Source: Eubacterium sp. AF36-5BH
Lineage (GTDB): Bacteria; Bacillota; Clostridia; Lachnospirales; Lachnospiraceae
Reading direction: 5' to 3'
Length of the DNA: 64,000 nt
NCBI RefSeq assembly: GCF_003460505.1
Contig: NZ_QTVG01000001.1
Coordinates: 248,001 to 312,000, forward strand
In this document: positions 16,590-24,746 of the stretch, piece after piece
How the letters are laid out: each line of letters opens with the position of its first letter
Numbering within the stretch: the stretch's first letter is position 1
The notes under the pieces: generated by a model
Told to the model about the DNA's origin: nothing
Databases searched by the model: none
The model's input: the letters and a program-made list of their open reading frames with translations, nothing else
Made by a program: the position numbers and the translations under genes

Positions 16590-17636
16590 TTAGAATCTAC
16601 CATTACAAAGTTCTGCACGCCATACATCTAATTCTGGATTATCATCTTCTGTTAATCCTATAAATTGTCCTATTATTAAAACATTGTCACCATTCAATAT
16701 TTTGCTGTAATTACCTCTAAACATTACCTCTTCTCCTGTGTAGTAATCTTCACCATAGTAAATCATATTATCATCGCCCTGTTCTTTAGTAATATCTTTC
16801 AGAATAATTGCATACAAATCTCCAGACATATCATCTGACGGATTTGACCTTTTTAACTGATCCATTGTAAATCTTTTCGAATTAACAAAATGAAAATCAT
16901 TTAAATCTCCAGTCCAAATATGTCCTTTTCTCCAAAGATCTAATGGTGGCATTTTAGCTAAAGGCGATCCGTTTTCGTCATACCATGCTCCTGAAACTAT
17001 CTCATCAAAATATGAACCATCATCATCAAAATATGTAAAACATAGCTTTCCATCATCATTTTTAAATTTTAAAACTTTATTATTTATTTTATCTTTATCT
17101 ATTTTAATTCCATCGCTTTCCTGATATGTTTCTGTTTCCAATCTACTTGACGAATTAAAATTTGTAAAATCAATGGTAGCCACTTTCTCTGTTTTTATAA
17201 ATTTACCCCATGACCCACCTGAACCAGATGAAATTGCTAATGAACCATCCATATTTTTTGATACATATGACATTTCGCCATCTATATAATTGTCTTTTAT
17301 TTCTCTGTCCTTTTCTTTAAAATCAGAATATTCCTCTCCCTCTTTTGAATAAAGACAAAATGAAGCTTTTCCATCTTTAACTACTACTTTAAGCGTTTCA
17401 CCTGATTCTTCATCAACATATGTGCCTGTTAAATCATTGTCATCTTTCGCTTCACCTTCCCTAATATTTTCATTTTGAGTTGTTTCTTCAATTTGTGAAC
17501 TTTCTTTCTGTTTCTCCGTGCTAATATTTTGCTTCTTTGTGTCTTTAGAACTTTGACCATTTTTTTGACAACCACTTAACAAACCACACACCAATATTAT
17601 CATTACTAACGTAATAATTCTTTTGTTTCTCTTCAT
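16590..17636 (-). CDS. Lipoprotein of unknown function
   Basis: A 348-residue protein with a lipobox LLSGC; Cys23 is the lipidation site. A Lys/Gln/Ser/Glu-rich linker runs to about residue 65. The body is polar beta-type sequence with a lipocalin-like pattern (LTGTYVDEESGETLKVVVK, then repeated strands). The last third, with GRGxx-free DDNPELDVWRAELCNGRF, has no recognised motif. No enzyme signature is seen. The gene is divergent from an XRE regulator with an inverted repeat in between, which suggests that the regulator controls it. It is probably exposed on the outer face of the membrane. Confidence 0.7.
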   Translation of the reverse strand: MKRNKRIITLVMIILVCGLLSGCQKNGQSSKDTKKQNISTEKQKESSQIEETTQNENIREGEAKDDNDLTGTYVDEESGETLKVVVKDGKASFCLYSKEGEEYSDFKEKDREIKDNYIDGEMSYVSKNMDGSLAISSGSGGSWGKFIKTEKVATIDFTNFNSSSRLETETYQESDGIKIDKDKINNKVLKFKNDDGKLCFTYFDDDGSYFDEIVSGAWYDENGSPLAKMPPLDLWRKGHIWTGDLNDFHFVNSKRFTMDQLKRSNPSDDMSGDLYAIILKDITKEQGDDNMIYYGEDYYTGEEVMFRGNYSKILNGDNVLIIGQFIGLTEDDNPELDVWRAELCNGRF

Positions 17637-17658
17637 AAGTTTCCTCCTTTTTTGTCTG

Positions 17659-17679
17659 TAACTATACTTTTTATAGTTA
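17659..17679. promoter_or_regulatory. Inverted repeat between lipoprotein and XRE genes
   Basis: TAACTATA-CTTTT-TATAGTTA, an 8-5-8 perfect inverted repeat in the 108-bp divergent intergenic region. It is a good candidate operator for the XRE-type regulator encoded next to it, which could control both directions. Confidence 0.45.
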
Positions 17680-17744
17680 TAGATTATTATACTACAGCTA
17701 TAAAAATATTACAATTGACTCAATATATAATTTGAGGTGATTTT

Positions 17745-18065
17745 ATGAAGGATGTTGATTTCGATTCTATTGGTAAGAAATTAAAAGAAATACGAATAAG
17801 CAAGGGCTTTACTCAAGAATTTGTTGCAACTTCTGTTAAAGTAAATACCAGCCACATAAGCAACATAGAAAATGGCAAGGTTAAGATTTCCCTTACCACT
17901 CTTATTAATGTATGTAATGTATTAGGCACTACCGTTGATTATGTTCTTAATAATGAATATAGTAACACTCCTTCTGCTGTAGATAACGCTATATTATTAG
18001 AGCTTCAAAAATGTACTCCTGATACCAAAGAACGTATATTAAAAATAGTGCAAATACTACAATAA
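17745..18065 (+). CDS. XRE-family transcriptional regulator
   Basis: A 106-residue protein. Residues 9-66 form a Cro/C1-type helix-turn-helix: IGKKLKEIRISKGFTQEFVA, then the recognition part NTSHISNIENGKVKISLTTL. The C-terminal 35 residues are short, helical and polar, probably for dimerisation. GAGGTG lies 5 bp before the ATG. It is divergent from the lipoprotein gene and 21-aa-class signalling genes are absent. Length fits small stand-alone clostridial XRE regulators. It most likely binds the inverted repeat at 17659-17679. Confidence 0.85.
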   Translation: MKDVDFDSIGKKLKEIRISKGFTQEFVATSVKVNTSHISNIENGKVKISLTTLINVCNVLGTTVDYVLNNEYSNTPSAVDNAILLELQKCTPDTKERILKIVQILQ

Positions 18066-18146
18066 TATTTCGATAATCCTTCATCCCCTGTTTTATAAAG
18101 GTAAATATCTTTTATCATCTTTATCCATCAAATTTTCAATAAAATA

Positions 18147-18173
18147 GGAGACAGGAAAATAACTCCTGCCTCC
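18147..18173 (-). terminator. Terminator downstream of TA remnant
   Basis: Minus strand: a 10-bp stem GGAGGCAGGA/TCCTGTCTCC with one G-U pair, followed by TATTTTATT. On the plus strand the stem has an A-C mismatch and no T-run, so it points to the minus strand. Confidence 0.6.
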
Positions 18174-18208
18174 CAATTACTAATTAATACATAATAATCA
18201 TTATAAAA

Positions 18209-18242
18209 GACATACTGCACTTACATTCAATACAGTATGCCT
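18209..18242 (-). terminator. Second terminator downstream of TA remnant
   Basis: Minus strand: AGGCATACTG/CAGTATGTCT (18233-18242 with 18209-18218), then TTTTATAAT. The toxin remnant ends at 18270, 27 bp upstream. Confidence 0.55.
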
Positions 18243-18269
18243 TATTCAATCAATCTTTTATTTAAATAC

Positions 18270-18335
18270 TCATAGAACATAAATGGTAAAAATACTAAAG
18301 TATCTCAATACATTTGTATCAAGCATTATTTTCAT
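18270..18335 (-). pseudogene. PIN-domain toxin remnant
   Basis: ATG at 18335 overlaps the antitoxin stop (ATGA coupling). The product opens MKIMLDTNVLRYF, matching the first strand of PIN-domain ribonuclease toxins with the catalytic Asp and the conserved NVL. It stops after 21 residues, where a normal toxin has about 130-140. The remainder is missing, apart from an unrelated-looking open stretch in another frame ending TAA near 18241. I read it as the 5' end of a deleted toxin gene. Confidence 0.5.
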
Positions 18336-18570
18336 AATCCTAATCTTTCCCTTCTGAATTTAGCCATATCCTCAATCATACTTTTCTCCGAACTCACTCC
18401 CTTGTCATCAACAAACATTTTTTGTATTTTTTTAATGTATCTCCACTCTTTTCTGCTTCTTCTTTTTTTCTAAAATCAGAAAGAAATTTTATGAAACTTA
18501 TTACTGTATTATAATCTTCATCCTGCAATGTATCTAATAAACTATTTATTTCTAATACTTTTTTATTCAC
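18332..18570 (-). pseudogene. Frameshifted antitoxin of a type II TA module
   Basis: A GTG start at 18570, 8 bp after GGGAG, opens a frame of 58 residues that ends at 18394. Adding one base in the A7 run around 18429 would join it to a second frame that ends at 18332, for about 79 residues: VNKKVLEINSLLDTL at the start and MIEDMAKFRRERLGL at the end. The small, acidic, helical protein with this closing motif fits antitoxins that precede PIN toxins. The next gene overlaps its stop by ATGA, as TA pairs do. It is either a true decay mutation, a sequencing slip or slippage at the A7 run. Confidence 0.5.
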
Positions 18571-18657
18571 ATAAATCGCTCCCTTCTGATTACTTTTACT
18601 CTTTTCTTTTATAATATACTAATTATAAATAATTGTACAATATCAGATTTTGAATTT

Positions 18658-19464
18658 TTATTCCAAATATTCCTCCAGACACAGATTGTTTTTCATTATC
18701 ATTTTTGCATTTTCTTTTCCTACAAACCTGTAATGCCATGGTTCGTAAATTACCCCGGTTATTTCCTGTTTATCTTTTGGATATCTGAGAATAAAGCCGT
18801 ATTTCCAACAGTTTTTCATTAACCATTTTTGTGTTTCAGTTTTCTCCTGATTCTCTTCAAGTAGCTGATACTTCACATCTACAATATCAACTGCAAGACC
18901 TATTTCATGCTCACTTGTTCCGGGAAGCGCCACAACTGTTCCTGCTTTTTTCTTTGCCTCTTTTCTTGTATAGCCTTGCCCGATAAAATCTTTGATTTTG
19001 TTTTCAAACAAAAGAACCTGCTTTTCATGACTTCTGTAGGAGGAGCATATTACCGGATTATACCCTGCATTCCTGCAATCATTAATCATATTCTTAAGAT
19101 TGTCATAGCATCTCTCATCAATTGCCTGAGTATACCCAACAGGTGTTACGGTAATATCATAGTTTTCCTTTATTTTATGTTTTCCATTCACTAAAACAAG
19201 CATCCAGTCGTTTTTATTAATCATTCTTTTCTCTTTATTTTTTTTATTATTTATTCCGTCTGTTTTTGTTTTATTACTTATTTTTTCCATTTTTTCTTTT
19301 TCGTTAGCACTTTGGTCGCTTATTTTAGGATTCTCCAAAATATTTGCAAACATAACGGCAGTCATAATTACGGCTAATATTGTTATAATTATTATCTCAT
19401 TTTGTTTGCGCCTCTGAGAAATTTCACCTTTCCTTTCTCTGCCTGTTCCTTCACTTTGGTACAT
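18658..19464 (-). CDS. VanY-type D-alanyl-D-alanine carboxypeptidase
   Basis: About 268 residues from the ATG at 19464, which follows GGGAGGTG; the frame runs back to 19497 without a site. An N-terminal transmembrane anchor lies at about residues 24-45, then a polar linker. The catalytic VanY/LAS-peptidase domain (about 85-268) has SSYRSHEKQ, the zinc motif SEHEIGLAVDIVD and EPWHYRFVG. Known: this group removes the terminal D-Ala from peptidoglycan precursors or muropeptides at the outer face of the membrane. It follows the two-component system genes on the same strand, with an 87-120 bp gap, so it may be their target. Not proof of glycopeptide resistance, since no vanHAX genes are present. 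Confidence 0.9.
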   Translation of the reverse strand: MYQSEGTGRERKGEISQRRKQNEIIIITILAVIMTAVMFANILENPKISDQSANEKEKMEKISNKTKTDGINNKKNKEKRMINKNDWMLVLVNGKHKIKENYDITVTPVGYTQAIDERCYDNLKNMINDCRNAGYNPVICSSYRSHEKQVLLFENKIKDFIGQGYTRKEAKKKAGTVVALPGTSEHEIGLAVDIVDVKYQLLEENQEKTETQKWLMKNCWKYGFILRYPKDKQEITGVIYEPWHYRFVGKENAKMIMKNNLCLEEYLE

Positions 19465-19584
19465 AAAAAACACCTCCCTATAATCACAAAAAGTCATTAG
19501 TTAAATTTTTTTAACTTAACTATTGTAATAATAGCAAGGTGTTTCACATAAACTGCTACATTTTGGCATCATTTTGGCATCATT

Positions 19585-20319
19585 TTAATCCACCAGATAA
19601 TTATTGAAATACGTTCCGCTATTGGTAGCCTCTCCAACAACAATGCTCCCCTTTGCTTTTTCTTTAGAATCTTTGTCGTACAAAGTTATGTCAAAATTCT
19701 GTTTATCTACAGTTTCAATTTGTGCACTTACTTCGTAATATTCTTCAAAAAATTTTTTCATTTTATTTACTTTTTCAAAATCAAACAAGCTCACTCTTAA
19801 TTTTTGTTTATACATATAGAACGATATTACTTTTCCACTTTCATCATCTAATTTTAATTCAATTTTAAAACCACTTTCTGTTTCAAAAGAGCAGGTCCAA
19901 ATTTTATATTTTTTTGCCAGAGATTCATCATCCGCCACCGTACTCATAGAACTTATAATACTTTCTGATAAATACAAACTTGCAGATTCCTTGTAATTTA
20001 TAATTTTTTCGTAGTCCACCTGATACTCTGCATATTTATTTAAAATACTGTAAAATTTCTTAATGGATTTTAATACCTCATCCCTACTTAATTTTGTATC
20101 CTTAATGGAGTCCTTTGCCTTATAAAAATTACCACTTGTATATGCATCTAAAGTATTTAAAATTTTATTTTCTGTTTTAAAATCCTTTTGGTCAATATCA
20201 TATGTAAAAGTTTTATTTTGTAAATTTTTATCCTGATATGTTAATACTATTTTTGGAAAAAGAGTCCCAATTGTAACAGATACCATTAACAACGCAATAA
20301 CCGCTATTTTGTTTTTCAT
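19585..20319 (-). CDS. Membrane-anchored protein of a two-component operon
   Basis: A 244-residue protein with one N-terminal hydrophobic segment (residues 5-25) and a polar, mixed alpha/beta extracytoplasmic part. It directly abuts the histidine kinase stop codon (no gap), so it is co-translated with the kinase. I do not recognise the family. The position, third after response regulator and kinase, and the topology suggest an accessory sensor or ligand-binding partner for the kinase. This is inference from context only. Confidence 0.7.
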   Translation of the reverse strand: MKNKIAVIALLMVSVTIGTLFPKIVLTYQDKNLQNKTFTYDIDQKDFKTENKILNTLDAYTSGNFYKAKDSIKDTKLSRDEVLKSIKKFYSILNKYAEYQVDYEKIINYKESASLYLSESIISSMSTVADDESLAKKYKIWTCSFETESGFKIELKLDDESGKVISFYMYKQKLRVSLFDFEKVNKMKKFFEEYYEVSAQIETVDKQNFDITLYDKDSKEKAKGSIVVGEATNSGTYFNNYLVD

Positions 20320-21723
20320 CTATTCTCTTCCTCCTTTCAACTCTACATTAACTATTGTTCCTACATTTTCTTTACTTTTGAAATTAATATTTCCATTATG
20401 AAGTTTTATAATGTTTTCGCATAAGGCAAGTCCTAATCCTGCTCCTCCCTGCTGTCTTGAGCGGGATTTATCCACGCGATAGAATGCCTCTGTTATATGG
20501 GCAATGGCATCTTTGGGCATTCCTCTTCCATTATCTTTTACCTGTATAATACAGCCCTTATCTGTCATTGTTGTCTGAACATAAATATGTCCACCGTTTG
20601 TCATTGCCTTTCGTCCATTATCTATTAAATTAATAACAAGGGAACGTACTAAATCCGGTTCTAACATGCATGTTCCTTCTTCACATTTGCAACTTAATGA
20701 AATTCCTTTTTTTAAATAATTATTTTGTAAATTTGAAATAACACTTTCTACGATTTTCTTTGGCGATGCTACTGTAAGGTTAATTTCTGCATTATCTGTA
20801 ACAAATATATCCAACAATTTTAAAGACAATCTTTCTAATCTTTTTCCCTCTGAATAAATATAATTTATCGCCTCAATCTGCTCCTGTTCGTCTAAAGACT
20901 GAGTTCTAATTAAGTCAGCATAGCCAATAATTGATGTCATCGGTGTTTTTAATTCATGGGTAAAATTTCCAATAAACTGATTTTGGCTCTCCATTGTTTC
21001 TTTTAAGTCATTAATATTTTTTTCTAACTGATCAGCCATGCAATCAAATTCTTTTGATAACTGTCCAATTTCATCATTTGTTTTTACTTTCGAACGTGAT
21101 GACAAACTACCTGCTGCAATTAATTTTGAAGTTCTTGCCAGTTTTGTTAAAGGTCTTGTCATTAAAAACGAATTACTATATGACACAATTCCGCATATAA
21201 CAACCAATAACGCAAATATTTCGTAATAAATATGCACTAATTCTTCTCTCTCTTTGTATATAGAAGAAACGTCATATAGGATATCCAAATATGCAACTTC
21301 TTCTCCTACCTGCAACGATCCTGAAATTTGTAAATATCTACTTGTTTCGTCCGGTGATAATACTTTTATCTTGCATGTTTTCTCATTTACACTTTTCCGC
21401 ATATTTACAAGATAGTCTTTTTTTTCTCCTGACTTATATAATATCCTGTTTTTTTTACTTACTCTAATGGCAACCCAGGAAGCATTTTTCTGCCTTGTCA
21501 TTTCCTTAATTACCGTTGATAAATCTTCACTATCTGTCCATGTTTTAGCTTTATTAACAACCTTTAGTGTGCTTAGCATCATATCATAAGACTGCTTGGC
21601 ACTTATTTTTTCCCGATCCAATGCACTACTATATGAATTATAAATTAATACACTTGAGCCCGCTCCAAATACAATTGCAAGCATACTTACCATATAAACT
21701 ACTACCTTGGTTCTAAATTTCAT
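20320..21723 (-). CDS. Sensor histidine kinase
   Basis: A 467-residue protein. TM1 is at about 7-28, an extracellular sensor segment of about 135 residues follows, TM2 is at about 166-188, HAMP at about 190-243, and HisKA with the phosphorylated His in FTHELKTPMTSIIGY near residue 255. The HATPase_c domain has VINLIDNGRKA (N box), VKDNGRGMP (G1) and GGAGLGLALCENI (G2). It is the cognate kinase of the OmpR-type regulator 54 bp upstream. The signal is unknown. The downstream VanY carboxypeptidase and nearby amidase point to an envelope cue. Confidence 0.95.
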   Translation of the reverse strand: MKFRTKVVVYMVSMLAIVFGAGSSVLIYNSYSSALDREKISAKQSYDMMLSTLKVVNKAKTWTDSEDLSTVIKEMTRQKNASWVAIRVSKKNRILYKSGEKKDYLVNMRKSVNEKTCKIKVLSPDETSRYLQISGSLQVGEEVAYLDILYDVSSIYKEREELVHIYYEIFALLVVICGIVSYSNSFLMTRPLTKLARTSKLIAAGSLSSRSKVKTNDEIGQLSKEFDCMADQLEKNINDLKETMESQNQFIGNFTHELKTPMTSIIGYADLIRTQSLDEQEQIEAINYIYSEGKRLERLSLKLLDIFVTDNAEINLTVASPKKIVESVISNLQNNYLKKGISLSCKCEEGTCMLEPDLVRSLVINLIDNGRKAMTNGGHIYVQTTMTDKGCIIQVKDNGRGMPKDAIAHITEAFYRVDKSRSRQQGGAGLGLALCENIIKLHNGNINFKSKENVGTIVNVELKGGRE

Positions 21724-21777
21724 ATTTTCTCAACTTTCCTTAATTTTATTTTAAGAATTTCAAACTTCGAAAAATTC

Positions 21778-22431
21778 TTATACTTCCAACCTGTAACCAA
21801 CTTTATTTACGGCTTTCAATATTTTTTCCCAGCCAACCTTTTTTCTAAGACGCTGTATGTGCAGGTCAACTGTTTTGGTTCCGTATTCAAATTCCTCACC
21901 CCACACACGCTCATAAATTGTTTCTCTATACAAAGCCACGTTTGGGTTATGTATAAATAAAAGTAAAATATTGTATTCTTTTGGTGTTAAAAGTATCTCT
22001 TTATTGTCCCTTGTCACCTGCATTGAAACCTGATTAATTGTCAGTCCGCCAATAGTAATGACTTCTTCTGTTTTCTTATATCTTCTAAGAACCACATCAA
22101 TACGTGCCAACAACTCCGTAGGTTCAAAAGGTTTTACAATATAGTCTTCTGCTCCCATTCGAAGCCCTTTTACCTTATCTTCAACTGAATTTTTTGCTGT
22201 TAAAAATATTACCGGTATTTTCAATGGTTCTATATACTCTAAGATTTCAAAGCCATTAACTTTTGGCAACATTATATCCAATAGTATTAAATCAAATTTT
22301 TTCTCATTTATTTTTTCAAGTGCAGCTTCTCCATCGTATGCTGTGTCACAAAAAAATCCTGTTCTCTTAACTGTCAATTTAATTAAATTTGAAATTGCCT
22401 TGTCATCTTCAACAATTAATATGTTTATCAA
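21778..22431 (-). CDS. OmpR-family response regulator
   Basis: A 217-residue protein with receiver domain (residues 1-115) and winged-helix DNA-binding domain (about 125-217). The phosphoacceptor Asp is in LILLDIMLP near residue 51. Conserved T/A and K are in IPVIFLTAKNS and EDYIVKPFEP. The C-terminal part has LTPKEYNILLLF and TVDLHIQRLRKKVG, typical of OmpR/PhoB effectors. First gene of the RR-HK-membrane protein run. A TTAAAC direct repeat with 11-bp spacing lies about 100 bp upstream and may mediate autoregulation. Confidence 0.95.
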   Translation of the reverse strand: MINILIVEDDKAISNLIKLTVKRTGFFCDTAYDGEAALEKINEKKFDLILLDIMLPKVNGFEILEYIEPLKIPVIFLTAKNSVEDKVKGLRMGAEDYIVKPFEPTELLARIDVVLRRYKKTEEVITIGGLTINQVSMQVTRDNKEILLTPKEYNILLLFIHNPNVALYRETIYERVWGEEFEYGTKTVDLHIQRLRKKVGWEKILKAVNKVGYRLEV

Positions 22432-22527
22432 TTTGTCTCCTCCAATGTGTCTTACATATCTTCTCTAATTTATATTCCGTCTACTCTATGTTCTATAGTC
22501 TGTTTTTTCTTATATATAATTAACCCT

Positions 22528-22544
22528 GTTTAATTATCGTTTAA
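22528..22544 (-). promoter_or_regulatory. Direct repeat TTAAAC, 11-bp period, before response regulator
   Basis: On the minus strand TTAAAC occurs twice with an 11-bp period, followed by TAATTATATATAAG, which could hold a -10. This matches the usual binding layout of OmpR-family regulators near the -35 region. It is a candidate autoregulatory site. Confidence 0.4.
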
Positions 22545-22587
22545 CTTAGTATCCTTCACCTGTATATTACATCAAAATGTCATCAAA

Positions 22588-22651
22588 AAAGCATCATTGA
22601 AATTGTTTGTTAGTACAGTTAGTACAATTTTTCTAATTACAATGACGCTTT
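22588..22651 (-). terminator. Terminator after the amidase pair
   Basis: Minus strand: a 12-bp stem AAAGCGTCATTG/CAATGATGCTTT with one G-U pair and a 40-nt loop, then TTTTGATG. It follows the 94-residue gene by 16 bp. Confidence 0.65.
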
Positions 22652-22667
22652 ATACACTCTATTATTT

Positions 22668-22952
22668 TTATTCCCATGAGGAATTTAGTGCTTCATCCCA
22701 TTTTTCTTTGTCTTTTTCATATTTTTCGTTAAGCCAATTAATACATTGATCTACCCCTTCCTCAGTATATGGAAAGGTAATTGTTTCTTTCAATTCTTCC
22801 TTAGTATGTTCAAAACTGTAAGGTTCCGGATAAACATACACAGTTATATTTTCCTTGTCATAGGTCTTCATGAAAAATCTCATTCCCTTATAACTTCCTG
22901 AAAAACCGTCTCCTGCTAAACCTTTAAATGGTACACCTATTTTTGTAATCAT
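22668..22952 (-). CDS. Small conserved-looking hypothetical protein
   Basis: A 94-residue cytoplasmic protein, unrecognised. It opens MITKIGVPFKGLAGDGF and is rich in aromatic and acidic residues, with a helical C-terminal third (EEGVDQCINWLNEKYEKDKEKW). Its ribosome site GGAGGAG lies in the last codons of the amidase gene and its ATG is 1 bp after that stop, so translation is coupled. A role linked to the amidase is likely but not defined. Confidence 0.8.
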   Translation of the reverse strand: MITKIGVPFKGLAGDGFSGSYKGMRFFMKTYDKENITVYVYPEPYSFEHTKEELKETITFPYTEEGVDQCINWLNEKYEKDKEKWDEALNSSWE

Positions 22953-22953
22953 T

Positions 22954-23622
22954 TTACTCCTCCTGTATTTTCAATCTTTGTTTCTTTACTTTCTTCTTAA
23001 ATGTTTCCCATGCATCATTATTTTTCACAAAATATCTTGGACATTCTTTTCCTGTAATATCATAATGCCTAATAACATGTTTCTCTGTTAAACCACATTT
23101 ATCCTCAAGCCACGCCACTAATCTAACTAAAGACTTGTAAGTTTTGTTTGTAAATTTACCTGTTGAATCAGGATGGCATGTTTCTATTGAGATAGTGTCA
23201 TTGTTTCTCCAGTTACTTGCAGCAGACATTTCATTTAAAGGAATGCACTGAATAATTTCTCCCTCTATTCCCACAACAAAATGAGAACTTACATTTGACT
23301 GACTTCCTGCATAAAAATCCCTATTTTGTTGTGCAGTGCTTCCCGGATTGCCAACATAATGTATTACTATGTCGTTTACTTTGATTATTTTCTCACCGTT
23401 TCTGGAAACCCCGTCTACAGGAATTATCTGCTTACTAATCCAGTGCGGCTTCTTGGCATTTTTCAAATTAGAAATCTGTCGTTGATTAGCAAGGTACTGC
23501 CACCCTAATGCCCCTAATATAATTACAGCTACAATTAATATTGCAAGTAAAATTCTATTTCTTATCTGTTTTCTTCTTCTGGCTTTTGCTGTCATCCTTT
23601 TATTATTTCTTTTTGTTTTCAT
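22954..23622 (-). CDS. N-acetylmuramoyl-L-alanine amidase (PGRP/Amidase_2 type)
   Basis: A 222-residue protein with a very basic N-terminus, one transmembrane segment at about residues 23-43, then an Amidase_2 domain. Zinc ligands are His in DIVIHYVG and the His and Cys of HYDITGKECPRYF. SHFVVGIEGEIIQCIPLNEMS and NDTISIETCHPDSTG are typical family stretches. Known: it cleaves the bond between MurNAc and L-Ala in peptidoglycan. The single anchor places it outside the membrane. It is followed by a translationally coupled small gene. It is divergent from the AIM24-like gene. Confidence 0.92.
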   Translation of the reverse strand: MKTKRNNKRMTAKARRRKQIRNRILLAILIVAVIILGALGWQYLANQRQISNLKNAKKPHWISKQIIPVDGVSRNGEKIIKVNDIVIHYVGNPGSTAQQNRDFYAGSQSNVSSHFVVGIEGEIIQCIPLNEMSAASNWRNNDTISIETCHPDSTGKFTNKTYKSLVRLVAWLEDKCGLTEKHVIRHYDITGKECPRYFVKNNDAWETFKKKVKKQRLKIQEE

Positions 23623-23753
23623 TTTAGTTTTTCCTTTTGTATTTTATTACTTCTTATGCACCTATTATACACCATTGTATGTTATACTGCATATGTAACT
23701 GTTTATCAACATAATGATATAAGGACTACTATTTATTTATAAGGAGAAAATTT

Positions 23754-24431
23754 ATGAGATACTCGATTAAAGGTGATACTTTACCTGTAGTAATTTGTGA
23801 GCTTGATGAGGGTGAAAAAATTATTACTGAAGGTGGTGGCATGGCATGGATGTCACCAAATATGAAAATGGAAACAACTGGTGGTGGCATTGGAAAAATG
23901 TTTGGCAGAGCTTTATCAGGCGATACAGTTTTTCAAAATATTTATACTGCTGAACATACAAACGGCATGATTTCAATTGCTTCATGTTTTCCAGGGTCAA
24001 TTAAAGCTTTCGAAATTTCACCGGAAAATGAAATTATTTTGCAGAAATCTGCTTTTCTTGCATCTGAGGCCAGCGTTGAACTTTCAATGCATTTTAGAAA
24101 AAAACTTGGTTCAGGGCTATTTGGTGGAGAAGGTTTTATTATGCAAAAACTTTCAGGCAACGGTATAGCTTTTGCAGAGTTTGACGGTCACGTAATTGAA
24201 TACAATTTACAACCCGGACAGCAGATTGTCATTGATACAGGTCATTTAGCTGCCATGTCAGGAACATGCCAAATGGATGTCAAAACTGTTCCCGGCGTTA
24301 AGAATATATTTTTCAGTGGCGAAGGCGTATTTAATACAGTGGTTACAGGACCTGGTAGAGTGTGGTTACAGACTATGCCTATTTCAAATATGGCAGGTGC
24401 GTTGATGCCATATCTTCCTTCAACAACGTAA
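23754..24431 (+). CDS. AIM24 / TIGR00266 family protein
   Basis: A 225-residue protein of all-beta character with the family pattern: CELDEGEKIITEGGGMAWMS near the start, GGGIGKMFGRALSGD near residue 45, then FIMQKLSGNGIAFAEFDG and LAAMSGTCQMDV. Length is normal for TIGR00266. AAGGAG lies 8 bp before the ATG. The biochemical role of bacterial members is not established; a trimeric beta-fold related to AIM24 is known. The gene stands alone and ends at a strong terminator. Confidence 0.88.
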   Translation: MRYSIKGDTLPVVICELDEGEKIITEGGGMAWMSPNMKMETTGGGIGKMFGRALSGDTVFQNIYTAEHTNGMISIASCFPGSIKAFEISPENEIILQKSAFLASEASVELSMHFRKKLGSGLFGGEGFIMQKLSGNGIAFAEFDGHVIEYNLQPGQQIVIDTGHLAAMSGTCQMDVKTVPGVKNIFFSGEGVFNTVVTGPGRVWLQTMPISNMAGALMPYLPSTT

Positions 24432-24457
24432 TAACTTATTTAAAAAGTAAAAGCTGT

Positions 24458-24503
24458 GAGTCTGTGAAATAATTTCTATTTACCTACATTATTTCACAGA
24501 CTC
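24458..24503 (+). terminator. Terminator of AIM24-like gene
   Basis: A perfect 16-bp stem from GAGTCTGTGAAATAAT (24458-24473) with its complement at 24488-24503, a 14-nt loop, followed by AATTTTT. Confidence 0.9.
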
Positions 24504-24664
24504 AATTTTTAAAACATTTCTTTATTTTATTAGAGCAAATCAAAACGTATAATGTTTACCCTCTTGCCCCATTTTGTATGGACTTTCTTCCTGCCTTTCT
24601 CTCTACCTAATTGTTGTTATATATGTATAACGTTAAATTTTCCTATTTTATTACATGAAGAAAA

Positions 24665-24730
24665 AAATCATCCTTCAGATTTCAAATGCATTGATAATAT
24701 TTAGCGCATTTTCTTTCTAAAGAATGATTT
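24665..24730 (-). terminator. Terminator of flavin reductase gene
   Basis: Minus strand: AAATCATTCTT/AAGGATGATTT stem (24720-24730 with 24665-24675), a long loop, then TTTTCTTC. It lies 16 bp after the stop codon. Confidence 0.7.
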
Positions 24731-24746
24731 CTCAAAATTTATTATT

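Larger units (their letters stand above)
18066..18657. other. Gap with toxin-antitoxin remnant and minus-strand terminators
   Basis: This 592-bp stretch has no intact gene of normal length. On the minus strand it carries a frameshifted antitoxin and the first residues of a PIN-type toxin (18270-18570), followed by two terminator hairpins at 18209-18242 and 18147-18173. Confidence 0.6.
24432..24746. other. Gene-free stretch with two terminators
   Basis: This 315-bp gap separates convergent genes. It holds the terminator of the AIM24-like gene at 24458-24503 and that of the flavin reductase at 24665-24730. Between them there is only AT-rich sequence with no visible gene or regulatory structure. 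Confidence 0.7.

Noticed and set aside
18658..19464. Glycopeptide-resistance cluster
   Set aside because: A VanY-type enzyme and a two-component system are present, but there is no vanH, vanA/B-type ligase or vanX, so resistance cannot be claimed.
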